From Gnetum montanum (Eukaryota; Streptophyta; Gnetopsida; Gnetales; Gnetaceae), in the NCBI GenBank assembly GCA_015680685.1, contig MNCI01018250.1:212028-244636 (forward strand): 32,609 nucleotides of DNA, read 5' to 3'. Below are positions 10,935 through 21,328 of this stretch, one piece after another. The notes below the pieces were generated by a model. That model made no database searches. It was given only the letters and a program-made list of their open reading frames with translations, and had not been told where the DNA came from. The translations under genes were made by a program, and so were the position numbers. Position 1 is the first letter of the stretch. Every line of letters begins with the position of its first letter.

Positions 10935-11894
10935 AGATTCAATTTTCTTTACATTTTCTTATTTGTAAGTTTGTATCTTTAGTACCTCCTATGTTAAATG
11001 GTGATGTTGATTACTTTAATTTTTCATGACAAGCATGTATTTTCTTTTCCATGGTTAATTATTTGATTATATTATAATATATTTTGAAAGAGCTAATTAC
11101 CCCTAATATCTCTAGTCATTCTCCTATGCAATTTAGAGTTTTTCAATATGACAAAAATCATGTATAACCTAAGTTTGGAAAAGGAAAAATGCTCATTGTC
11201 ACATTATACTTATAATTTATAGCTTTACTAATTAGAGATCTAGTTTCTTTGGTCATACGGTGCTCATTATGAAATGCTTTATATAAAAGGTATTCCACTT
11301 TAGAGTATTTCTCCATAATTGTTAACTGTGAATACAAATCTCTAATTTTTGTAGTTTATTATAGAATAATAATAAAATGATATTCTATTGCTTGACCTAT
11401 GAAAATCATGGATTGGTATTTAAAAAGTAAAGTACATCATTGTTTTACATGTTAAGATTAAGGGATGGTGTTAAAGATTTGATGTATTCTTAATATGCTA
11501 ATTAAGGTTTATATGAGATAACACCATGAACATCTGTATATAATGTCATAGTGTACAACATCATTACAGTATTTATGAGTTGTATTACTTATTAGTTAAA
11601 GTTTGCTATAAGTAATTCTATCATTTACATCTCTTAGTTAATTTTAACCACTTGTATTTATTCACTTTGTCAACATGACTATTCCTTCTAATCTATATAT
11701 GTGTTAATTTTGATTCATTCATAGAACATAGAAACAATTAAGAGACATTGTATAATGACATTTATTTCTATTTATATGTATACCTATTCAAGTATAACTT
11801 AAATGCTTAATAATATGGCTATTACAGTATTCATAGTGTGTTATAATTTTAATATGTTCTCTCTTATAAGAGTCATCAAATTGTTTCTAGTTTT
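10935..11894. other. AT-rich spacer or intron-like sequence
   Basis: About 960 bp with dense stops in all frames and no recognised element. It ends in TTGTTTCTAG, a plausible 3' splice site just before the next coding island. Confidence 0.4.
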
Positions 11895-12720
11895 CTTGGA
11901 TGTGATGATCTAAACATCCCAAAAATTAACATTTTAATGTCATACAATCCCATAATTGGCAATGTCACTCCATATTCAAAAGTAGATGTTAACACCAAGA
12001 CTATCTCATAATATATACTTGATGGACAACACTTGATAATGGTAGCTAAAATGCTTCTAAAACATCAAGATATGGATGAATTGGTTAAGATGAAATACAA
12101 GTTATGGAGGATAAAGCTTCTTAAGATGGATACACTCGTAGAAAAGATTATAACAATTTGTCATAATCAAAATATAGTGTAGGCAATGAAGTATTATTGA
12201 TCCTATATAGAGAGAATTAGACATGCTAAAAGTTATTTGAGACAAAATAATATTCTTTACCTATCAACTAGGAATGTCTCAAAAAAATTGAAATTAGCAT
12301 ACAAGGTCTTAACATTCATGTTTAGTTAAGAAATATAATTTTCTTTGTTTGCATCATACTATCAATATCAATTAGCTAAAAAAATAGTTTATGTTCATCA
12401 ACTACACGATGAAGGGTTGACAAGAGTGGAAAACATTTCTTCATATGGATGATGGGTTCTTCAAGAGATGGGATACTCATTTTGATAGATAGGAAAATGT
12501 GTTCCACATTTAGAAAAGGGTTACACATGCTTTAAACACTTCAAATTTTTGAAAGATAAATACAAGAAGAACATAATTGATAAAATGATAACATTAGAGA
12601 AGCTCTGTGACAGATATAAGAAGGAAATGATTATGCATCATGGTCTTGTTTATTTCTTATAGATGCATAAAATTCATGTTGTCAAAGTTGCTACCTTAGA
12701 TACTCATAACTAATCTTCAA
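11895..12720 (+). pseudogene. Unidentified decayed coding island 2
   Basis: A single plus-strand frame stays protein-like for 275 codons with about ten stops, all TAA, TAG or TGA in places where Gln or Trp would fit (for example doubled stops next to Trp near 12447 and 12483). Motif-like strings include ILMSYNPIIGNVTPYSKVDV and EKGYTCFKHFKFLKDKYKKN. The island begins after a TTTCTAG acceptor-like site and ends at TTCAA|GTAAGT, a near-consensus splice donor at 12721. The composition (Lys, Tyr, His, aromatic) suggests a globular protein. No family recognised. Confidence 0.45.
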
Positions 12721-12824
12721 GTAAGTTATATTAATTTAATTCAATGCTAATAAAATTTACATTTAGGAATTCATATCTTTAATTAATAACATACTAAATC
12801 TATTTTCAAATAACAAACTATAAG

Positions 12825-13785
12825 TATCGCATTGATGATTTTATGTTTGAGAACTTTATCTCAAAATGTGAATTTATCGAAGGAAAATTGATAGTTTGAT
12901 AAAAAATTCAAGTTATTCTAGAATATCATATGGTTGAAATTCAATCGCCTACATGAACTTCATGTTCTAAATAGAAACTAGAGCCATTTAACACATTCAA
13001 ACGTGGTCCCACATTTCTTCATCTGCTTTATGATAGAATGAAACTGAAGCTAAAAAAGGGAAAGTTCAAAGTCAAGTACTATGTGGTGGACTTTGCAAAC
13101 ATCATTAGTTGTGATGCTCATGACGTGCTAGGAATACTGCTACCATTTGCAAAGTTCATCTTGATGACTACATTAAAATTATTCCTCAACTTCAATATTA
13201 GATAGTACAAAGAATTCAAGAAGATCATAGAAGAATTTGAAAAGAAGGAAGGAATACCACTTTGGTTACAAATAGATATATCATTATGATGTATTCATGA
13301 CGTCTTTACTACTTGACCAAAGAAAAAAATGACTTAATAATAACACTGTTGGATAAAGGAAACTGTGTGGATGACATGTTGGGTAACAATGACCTAGAAA
13401 CATTAACAAAGTACATTTAGCAATAGAAATATAAAAAGATAAATGATGTTTATCTTTCAACTAACTTCAAAAGTCTTTGGAAAGGTTGTCTAATAGAAAT
13501 AATCTCAAATATTGTTGTTGTTATTCCTAGGTTCAAATATTTAGTATATTTTTACTATGTTCCAAACTTGCTAAAGGATACTATGAGATATAAAGCAACT
13601 CGAATTATATTAATTTATGCCTCTAACATGAAAGCACTCTTGTGGAAATGCATAACATAAAAACACCTACAATTAGAATGTGAATGCTTTCAAGAGATGA
13701 CAACCACAAAGAAATACAATGCAATTAGAGGAAGAGACATAAAATTTGAGTCATTCATCATACAAAGCAAGGACTCTAAGGTATA
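12825..13785 (+). pseudogene. Unidentified decayed coding island 3
   Basis: It starts after ACTATAAG, an acceptor-like site 104 bp beyond the donor at 12721, so the gap could be a short AT-rich intron, although the phases as read do not match exactly. The frame runs about 165 codons, shifts at an A-run near 13325, and continues about 150 codons. Readable strings include GPTFLHLLYDRMKLKLKKGK, YYVVDFANIISCDAHDVLGI and YLSTNFKSLWKGCLIEIISN. Stops are again mostly at likely former Gln, Trp or Arg codons. I recognise no family. Confidence 0.45.
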
Positions 13786-13864
13786 GCATAGATTTAATTT
13801 TCTAGACTAGTTCAATTACATTCATTATTAAATTAATATTATAAACATAAAAATTAAAATTCCA

Positions 13865-14300
13865 ATGGAGGTGAGATTCAATGTTTCAAATGAAATGAAC
13901 ATAGAAAGTGCACAAGCGATAGGCCTTATAATCATTTTCTATTAAAAAGATAGAAAATAATTTCATCAATTAATGCAATGTGATATCTTTTCTAACATTC
14001 CATGTTTTGAACATTTGACAAAGAGGACATAAATTAGTAGCTACACAGGATATGACCATGGTGTTAAATTTCCATCATTAAGTAAAAAAACTTATAATAC
14101 ATTGAAAATACACTAATAAGAAATGTTCCATGCATAAACAAGAACTATGCAAATAAATAAATAGTACCATGGACAACATTGCTTTTGTAGATGAAGAAAC
14201 GTTTCTAGTAGAGGATGTTAATGCAAACATAACCACACCAATTGTACAAACTACTATGATTGAAAATGTATACTTTCTATAGACCACTTTCACTATAGTT
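13865..14300 (+). pseudogene. Unidentified decayed coding island 4
   Basis: Two shorter readable stretches in different frames: one from 13865 (MEVRFNVSNEMNIESAQAIG) to about 14110, and one from 14168 (MDNIAFVDEETFLVEDVNAN) to about 14300. Each has few stops. The reading is weaker than for islands 2 and 3. It is placed in the series because of strand, position and style of decay. Confidence 0.35.
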
Positions 14301-14927
14301 AAAATTTATTAATTTCCTAATGTGTGTTAATCTTATTAATAGATCTTGTCCATCAATAGAGTATCCTAAGTACTAAACAAAACACTACATCGAAATCATC
14401 GTAGATACATGTGCTTGTAAAAAGAAAGGTTTAAATTAGAAACATGATACTATAATTGAAAATTTCATCAATTCATATTTTCCTACAATTTCTACAAAAG
14501 AAAATACAAAAAATGACTTACATTGTTTCAAATGGCATAATAAACAATAGAGTGATTAGGAAAAAAAAACTTAATGGGGGTTCTAATAAAAAAACCAAAA
14601 AAATTAACACTATAATATATAATAGGAGTATTTTACATTTGTATTACTTAGATTGACTATCCATATATTTAATATAAATGACCAATGGTCATTTTGATGT
14701 GGTTGTAAGTTTGGTATGATGTCATTGGGGTCCTAATTTATGTCCACTGAAACAAAATGCACACATTCACTAACAAGACATGCCATTATCTTGTTATTTC
14801 AATAGCCAAGTCTAAGCACCTTTAACTTTCTTGTTTGTTTTATTTATAAATTTAATTCCTATAATTAAGTAAAATGATCAGTGTTTAAAAATTACATTTA
14901 TGTATTCTTTATTATTTAATAGAATTT
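14301..14927. other. AT-rich spacer, nothing recognised
   Basis: Dense stops in all frames. It ends in TTATTTAATAG, an acceptor-like sequence before the next island. Confidence 0.4.
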
Positions 14928-15345
14928 ATGGATGTAAGGACAAACATATTAAGTCCCAATGCAGCATAGGAAGAACTGTATGGCATACTAGCATCTATGG
15001 AATCCAACTTAGATGAGGATTCTTGTAAAGTCAATTCTAATATAGATATGCATTCGCTAGTACAATCACACTTTTTATTCATCCATTTTCATTAGGTTTC
15101 AAAAATATCTTTTGGAAAAATATAGCAATAAAAAATATATATAGGATGCTTTCTATAGACAATAATAGTGATGCTTTCCTGATACTAAAGGGAAGGATTC
15201 ATATTAAGGTTAGTGACCTCTATTCATTGGGTCCAAAAAAATTTTCAATGAGATGGTATTCTAGCATTACTTTAGTAGTTTAGAAAATAAGTGTCTTGCT
15301 ATATCCAAAACCTAAACCATAAATGAGACAAAACAAATCATATTG
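14928..15345 (+). pseudogene. Unidentified decayed coding island 5
   Basis: From an ATG at 14928 the frame reads MDVRTNILSPNAA, a stop, then EELYGILASMESNLDEDS and on to about 15110. After a one-base shift it continues through NIAIKNIYRMLSIDNNSDAF and VSDLYSLGPKKFSMRWYSSI to about 15345. There are few stops for such AT-rich DNA. No domain is recognised. Confidence 0.4.
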
Positions 15346-16021
15346 AAAGACTACATCATTTAATGTTATGATTCATAAGAAAGTATTTTTTCTAATGAGG
15401 GTTAGTGTCAATAATTATTAAGATCACTAAATACTTACTATTATTGATATCAAATTGTTAAAAACTCTATGCATGAATACACTAGAAATACAATCAATAT
15501 TTTAGTTCATTAAAATAGCATAGAATATCAACAATATAAAATACAAATTCATAAAGGAGCTCTAGGTTCAAAATTTTATTTAGGATATTCTAAGATAGAG
15601 TAACTATTTCGATTATAGGGTGTATGTACTCTTGTACATAGCATTTATAATATGCTTAAAAGATTTTAAATTTAATAAATTGGAGGTAAAAATGTACAAA
15701 AGGAAAATCTTTCAGGAAATACTAAATATGAAAGGAGCAGAAATGCCTTGGCTACAATTACTTAATATGGAATAAATTATTGTATAAAATATTGTGGCTT
15801 ACACATTTTCATGTATTAATGTCTATGTATGGTAGCATGTAGTGATATTAATCAATCTTTTACCTTTCATTGTTAATATTTAATGTGACTTTAGGATCTT
15901 CAAATTTAATGATCTTCAATCTAAATATTGTATTGCTAACATCTATTTATGTAAGGGAAATGAAAACCATAAAATAAATCAATATACAACACAATCTAAA
16001 GACTTATCAAAACTAGAATAA
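15346..16021. other. AT-rich spacer, nothing recognised
   Basis: Sequence with short homopolymer runs and stops in all frames. No repeat boundaries or coding island supported. Confidence 0.4.
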
Positions 16022-16501
16022 ATCACAAAAGTAGAGATTAAGTACATAGTATGATCTTCTACCAAAAAGCACCACATTGATACCATCACAAATCAACTTT
16101 TCAAAAATAGTACAAGAAAGCATAAATTTGTATGGTCTTATGAAGTTTGTAAGATTCAAAGCAATTCAAGAAGAAAGATCTCACTATTTAAAAAACCACT
16201 ATAAAAATTTTTTACAACAAATAGTAATGAATATAAAAAAGAAGATGTCATTTTAGTAGATGATACAATGGAAAAAATATAAGAACATGATTGAAAAAAT
16301 ACAATAGTGTCTAAAAATTCTAACCCAGACAATACACATGATGACTATCTTATGATAAAACCACTATTAATACTATGGACTATTTTTTTATGTAATAGAA
16401 AATTTTTGGACATTGGCATTTATAACAAAATGAAATACTTCTATGTTAATGAATTGGAATTTGTTATAATGGTTTTCTATCTTCTATTACATATGCCATA
16501 A
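16022..16501 (+). pseudogene. Unidentified decayed coding island 6
   Basis: One frame spans about 160 codons with only four internal stops. It includes SSTKKHHIDTITNQLFKNST, an acidic patch (KKEDVILVDDTMEKI) and an open 64-codon tail from 16307 ending in hydrophobic residues (FVIMVFYLLLHMP). The hydrophobic end might be a membrane segment or a reading through intron sequence. A GTAAT-like donor is possible near the end. Family unknown. Confidence 0.4.
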
Positions 16502-16618
16502 TTTATATGTCCCATTGTAATTTTCTTGGTACTAGATATGGAACACAATGCATTTTACATTAGATGAATAAATAAATTAGGAAAGAATTACATATTAAAA
16601 ATTCATTTCAATATTATA

Positions 16619-17301
16619 GGAGACAATGCCAAAAGTGATGATGGTGTGGAGAAAATTAGTTTGAAACAATTTGAACAAGTAACAAAGAAACATATAAGTT
16701 CTATGAAGACTAAAGCATATTTAGAAAGAGCAATTACCATATAATCAACTCCAACAAGAAATAGAAAAGGAAGTATTAAATAACAAAGTAAGAAAAGCTA
16801 TAATTCAACTAAAGGAGGACATGACTCTAAAGGAAGAACTTAACATACCATAATACTAAAGATGGATGTTTAGTGTCTTGGCTATCTAGTTGAGGCATAA
16901 TTATGTCCATTTTATATGCTTGTTTTAGCACATGAAATATACCCACTAAAAAAAGTGAACAAGGATTCAAAATATTTTTTTTGAAATATCATCTAGATAA
17001 TATTGGCAAGAAGGAAAGCCTTTTAAAGCTTGCTTAGGAGGCAAGAAAATTACTAAGGGATGCAAGAGACACTATGCAATAGTTTACAAGCACATGCTAA
17101 TGGGTTGAGTATGTACCACCTAGCTTAGGTGACATTCCAAGAATCACATAGCATGTTAGTTGGGGTTGGGACATATTAGGACTCTTCAAAATCACACAAC
17201 AATAATCAAAAGTGGTAATGAATCTAACAATTGGAAAGGTAATATCATACATCTTAATGAATGACTATTCATCTCTGGTAATGCAACAACCTTCTAGGTG
17301 A
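16619..17301 (+). pseudogene. Unidentified decayed coding islands 7 and 8
   Basis: The first stretch follows ATATTATAG (acceptor-like) and reads GDNAKSDDGVEKISLKQFEQ and on to about 16740. After a one-base shift it continues as a coiled-coil-like stretch (LQQEIEKEVLNNKVRKAIIQ) to about 16860. The second stretch, 16927-17301, is 125 codons in one frame with about six stops and contains EARKLLRDARDTMQ, WVEYVPPSLGDIPRI and HVSWGWDILGLFKITQQ. No family is recognised. Confidence 0.4.
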
Positions 17302-17442
17302 TGTTGGAAGAGGATAGTGACATTATCATTATGGTCCTTTTGTATGAAAGATAAGAGAATGTCACTAGCTTACTCACTGAATATATCATTGGTTCCTTAA
17401 ACATCTATGTAACAACCACTTTAGACTTTAGTATCCAACATA

Positions 17443-17625
17443 TTGTTATCTAGAGAAAAGGTGAGTATGGTTAAACAACAAAGTATGCTTGACACTCCTA
17501 GACAAATGTTTGCCACTAAATGTGAGCAAACATTAGACAAACTAGTTAGCATAGGACAAGGGATTGCTAACTTGTTTAATTTTTTATTTAATAGTATCTT
17601 TCTTTTATTTGAACTAATTTTTTAA
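17443..17625 (+). pseudogene. Unidentified decayed coding island 9 (short)
   Basis: An open 60-codon stretch containing STOP-free MLDTPRQMFATKCEQTLDKL followed by a hydrophobic Phe/Leu-rich end that probably runs into a spacer. It is weak alone and included only as part of the series. Confidence 0.28.
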
Positions 17626-17647
17626 AAAGGAAAACTAGTGCTTTTAG

Positions 17648-18000
17648 AAGCATAGGGGAAGCATGGTAAACTTGAAGTCCTCCAACTCAAGAAAGAACTT
17701 GTAAATCTTCAAGAAAAGATCAATGATCCTACATGACACATTACTTTAGAGCACCTAGAATAGTTTAGGGTAGAAAAACTAGAGTGATCAACGCTAATGT
17801 CTAGGACCTATCTATGAAAAAGGAGAGAGTCACATGGGATGCATTCCAAGCAAGGGTATAATCGTATACTCTTAAAAAGATCATTATTGATCCTGAAGTA
17901 GAAAACAAAAAGTTGGTTGCAAAAAACCAAAGGCTAAGATTGTTAATAAAGGTGCATTTGAAGTGCACTTTTAGTACATCAAGAAAGAATATATGAATGC
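17648..18000 (+). pseudogene. Unidentified decayed coding island 10 (coiled coil)
   Basis: It begins right after GCTTTTAG (acceptor-like). The first frame gives GKLEVLQLKKELVNLQEKIN, a convincing heptad pattern, then HITLEHLE. After a shift near 17800 it reads KKERVTWDAFQARV and IDPEVENKKLVAKNQRLRLL. This looks like a long coiled coil. Function unknown. Confidence 0.4.
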
Positions 18001-18128
18001 CAACTTGAAGATGGTGAGGTTGACTTATGAAAATAGAAACTTATTTATGTGGAAGTTTAAATTGATTTGGCAGTAGACAACCATAGAGATTGTTGCCTAC
18101 AAAAATAAAGAAAAATGCTAAAAAAAAC

Positions 18129-18835
18129 ATCAAGAACAACTATAAAGATAATGTTGACCTATAAAATAAAATCAATAAGAAAGAAATTAAGATGACAAAA
18201 ACTAAACTTGAAGCCATTTAATAACCCAACATGGCAGCATGGATAGGTGCTTTGAATATAGTGAGTGCAGTAGGCTATGAGTCAAAACAAAAAAATCTAC
18301 ACATCAAAGATCTTACTCACTACTTGGATTTAACCAATCTTAGATATTCTAATTTGGCTATAATCATAGTAAGTAGGGCCCAGAATGAACTAAAAAAGCA
18401 ACTTATAGCCATGCATTTACTTTTCAACCATGAATGTCAAGTCCATGATCAAACTAAGGGTAAGTTAAAAGTTGTAATGGTAATGTTAAAGATTATCAAG
18501 ATCAAGTTTACAAATCAAAGGGATGTCATAGAGAACTTTGCATGATGAATGGTTGACTACCAAACATGCAAGGAATGGCTAGAAGTAATCAAGTTAAAAT
18601 TTCACATCGTTGTTGCTTAGTATGTTAATGCAAATAAAAGCTTTTCCTTACTCATGGAATGTCCTACTTACACTAAACTTGGCTAAGCATGCTTGAACCT
18701 CTAAGGGTCCACAGATAGATGAACAATAGCTCCAATTTAGCTTCAACAAAAGAAAGATCCCAGGAAAAGAACCACCACCACTTGAAACCTAAAGGCATTG
18801 ACTAGATTTTTAAAGATTTTTTGAAGACACCTTTG
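18129..18835 (+). pseudogene. Unidentified decayed coding island 11 (C-terminal end?)
   Basis: A single frame of about 235 codons. The middle 104 codons (18231-18545) are fully open and contain AAWIGALNIVSAVGYESKQK and LIAMHLLFNHECQVHDQTKG. The rest, to about 18835, has stops at likely Gln, Trp and Arg codons, and ends in a basic stretch (QQKKDPRKRTTTT) that could be a protein C-terminus. The solo LTR at 18879 inserted 44 bp further on. Confidence 0.42.
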
Positions 18836-18873
18836 TAAATATTTCTTATTATAATTCTCAATTTTTATAAAAT

Positions 18874-19735
18874 GCACCTGATGAGTCACGATCTACTAGG
18901 CTCGATATTGGGTACACGATATTGTAGCTTGGATACGATATCATATACATGATATCGTGATTCTTGTGTTAGCCTATAAATACAACACTCAGGCACATAG
19001 TGAAGAGGATAGTTAGATCACTAGAGAGTTAGAAATTCGTTTCTTTTCTTATAGTTAATTTTAGTGTCCTTTCTCAATGCATGCCCGCAATGTGATGCTT
19101 ATAATTGTACAAAACCTTTGTTCGAGTGTGACGTACTTGGACACCCACATGATCAGCAATAAAGATCGAGATTACTCCATCATTGCAACATTCACTTAGC
19201 TTTTAGTTTGTTTTAATTGTTAATTATTTATTACTATTTTCTTAGTTAATATTTCATGTACCATCATTTACTATTCATGTTGTTAATGCGGAATGAGTAC
19301 ACCTTAATCACAAACATCTAAGTGTAACTACGTGGTAACCCAGTAGCGTATCAAGTAGTGCTTTGAGTGATGTGCACTTGGTAATCCCAGAAGTAGTACA
19401 CAAGGTCCAAGATGCATACAGATGATTAGGGACAAATGCTCATCGCACTTAGGCTAGCTTAGATCTTATTTCCTATTGCCCATTAGCTTAATTAAGTTAT
19501 CTCTTATTGTCCTTAGGAGTAGCATAATAGTAGGGATCACATCATACACCTCACTTTGGACTAAACCATACGTGACAAAGCAAATACTAGTCCAAGTGGG
19601 AACACAGTGAACTAAAATCAACGTATAACTGTCTAGGTCCCACAACTAGTTCATCTGTGGAGTTCAACCAAATCACGCATACACGCTCGTATTTGTATGG
19701 TTGAGCGTATGGGTACCTCGCCACTCATCAACACC
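18874..19735 (+). mobile_element. Solo LTR of the Athila-like family with imperfect TSD
   Basis: The LTR spans 18879-19730, from TGATGAGTCACG to CCACTCATCA. It is flanked by GCACC (18874-18878) and ACACC (19731-19735), a target duplication with one change. It has four GATAT[C/T] motifs (18904-18955), a TATA box TATAAATA at 18975-18982 and AATAAA at 19158-19163. No primer site follows it, so it is a solo LTR. It aligns along its length with the LTRs at 44-854, 3273-4140 and 6415-7206. Confidence 0.87.
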
Positions 19736-20065
19736 ACTCAGAATTTCTTAATATGAATTATTTAGTTTATTAGTTAACTAGAACTACCCCAAAAATTTTG
19801 TAATGAAAATTTGTTTATTTTTTATAACTCAAGGATGAGTTTTTTGTTAGTTATAAGGGTGTGATGAACAATAAAAAAAATCATGTTTTAGATGTTGCAA
19901 CGTTGCATCCACAATGTTGCTACTATGTTGTTGCAAATGCAATGTGTACCAATCATGTCAAATCTATAAATATGCACCACTAGCCACATTTATGATACTA
20001 TTTGGTCATATAGTAGCTAAAATGTTTCTATTTATTTTCTTATTCCTTATAGCTATCAACAGGTA

Positions 20066-20131
20066 CCCACAACATGGAATTAACTTAGTTATTCAATGCC
20101 CACAACATGGAATTAAATTAGTTATTCAATG
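20066..20131. repeat. 33-bp tandem duplication (two copies)
   Basis: Copies at 20066-20098 and 20099-20131, each beginning CCCACAACATGGAATTAA, with one C/A difference. Otherwise 19736-20348 is AT-rich sequence without a gene I can support. Confidence 0.85.
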
Positions 20132-20353
20132 ATTTATTCAAGTGGAATATACTTAGATGCTTTTATGATGGTAATGGAATTGAGATTAATTTGACTTCAT
20201 TACAGCACTTTGACTTAGAATAGATTTACCATTTCTTGTATTTTCTTTTTATTGTTATTTAGTACTTTTCAACTTAGATATTTACATTTCCTTACACAAT
20301 AAATTATTGGAAACATAAATGTGACATAATCTTGAGTGTTAAACATGCACTTG

Positions 20354-21234
20354 TGATGTAGGAACACCTCTCTGATCTCCTTGTTCTACCCTATATATAT
20401 GTTTTGTAGGTTTTAGGCTTGAAAAAGATAGCTAGGAAGGCTAGGAGACATCTTGGTTAAGACTTGGAGGTAATAAGAGACATCTTGAATTCAAAGGAGA
20501 CATCTTGACTGAATGTGAGAATTCTTAGTGGAGACATCTTGGACAAGACATCTTGGCCTAGAATGAAACATCTTAAGACTAGAGGAGACATCTTGGAAAA
20601 ATAGTAGACATCTTTTCCAAGAGCTAGGTTGACTCAGAGATGTTTTGGGAGGTTAGAGATGACCCATACAAATGGGGAAACTTTCAAAAACATCCATTCC
20701 AATTCGAGAAATAGTAGAAGGATGTAAGAAAGGATGGGAAACAGTAGAAGATCTTCAAGTGGAGCTTGGGAAAGATTTCCAAGGATTATTCTTATCTTAT
20801 TTTCTATATAATTATGATGTATGTTTTATGTTAGTATGTGGGAGCAATCACCAAGAGAACCAAGACCAAGAGTAAGAGAGAGAGGGCTCTTGAGAGAAGA
20901 GAGCTTGTGCAAGGAAATTGAGTGAGAGGCACAAAAGAACACTTGAGAGAGGTTGAGGAAATCTCTTATAAGTGTCTTATCTTGGGCTTTGGCTTCATGG
21001 TGAGCAATTGAGGATTAAGAGGGGACAAGTGGGGCCTCTAAAATCCTTGGAAGAGTTGTGATTTAAGCTTGGCTCCTCATCTTTGATGTATTTTCTTTAT
21101 ATTTTAAGAGTTTTTTAATATAAGGTACATTTGTCTCTATTTCATTGTGTTTTTTTTTGTTTTCTAAGCTATATCTACTTGGAAGTTGTGGATTGTGTCC
21201 TATTAAAGTCTATTAAGGTGTCACCCCTACACCA
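20354..21234 (+). repeat. 5' LTR of the gag-protease element
   Basis: It begins TGATGTAGGAACAC and ends CCTACACCA. U3 carries about eight or nine copies of a GAGACATCTTGG-like motif (20438-20650). TATATAAT at 20805-20812 is the likely TATA box. A 67-codon open frame inside the LTR (20672-20875) has no gag or pol resemblance and is probably chance. Confidence 0.85.
20438..20650 (+). promoter_or_regulatory. Array of GAGACATCTTGG motifs in LTR U3
   Basis: Roughly nine irregularly spaced copies precede the TATA box by 150-360 bp. The 3' LTR has the same array (about 23690-23925), mostly as GAGATGTCTTGG. The two forms differ as expected if the original was GAGACGTCTTGG and CpG decayed on opposite strands. 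GACGTC has the ACGT core bound by plant bZIP factors, so a multicopy enhancer is possible. Confidence 0.5.
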
Positions 21235-21237
21235 AAT

Positions 21238-21255
21238 TGGTATCGAAGCAAAGGT
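21238..21255 (+). other. Primer-binding site, initiator-Met type
   Basis: TGGTATCGAAGC begins 3 bp after the 5' LTR end. It matches the common plant site TGGTATCAGAGC (initiator tRNA-Met) except for a GA/AG swap. Confidence 0.75.
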
Positions 21256-21328
21256 TTGAATGAATCCACATATCTGTGTTTGTCTTGGAGGGATCCACAC
21301 TTATATTAAATTAATATTTCTTTTTGGA

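Noticed and set aside
19896-19907. Perfect 12-bp palindrome TGCAACGTTGCA
   Set aside because: It is isolated, with no promoter, repeat or element boundary near it; it is probably chance.
20438-20650. CRISPR-like array
   Set aside because: The motif is short, spacing is irregular, the repeat lies inside an LTR with a TATA box, and the genome is a plant's.
20672-20875. 67-codon open frame in the 5' LTR as a gene
   Set aside because: The aligned part of the 3' LTR has stops and changes that break it, and there is no matching domain.
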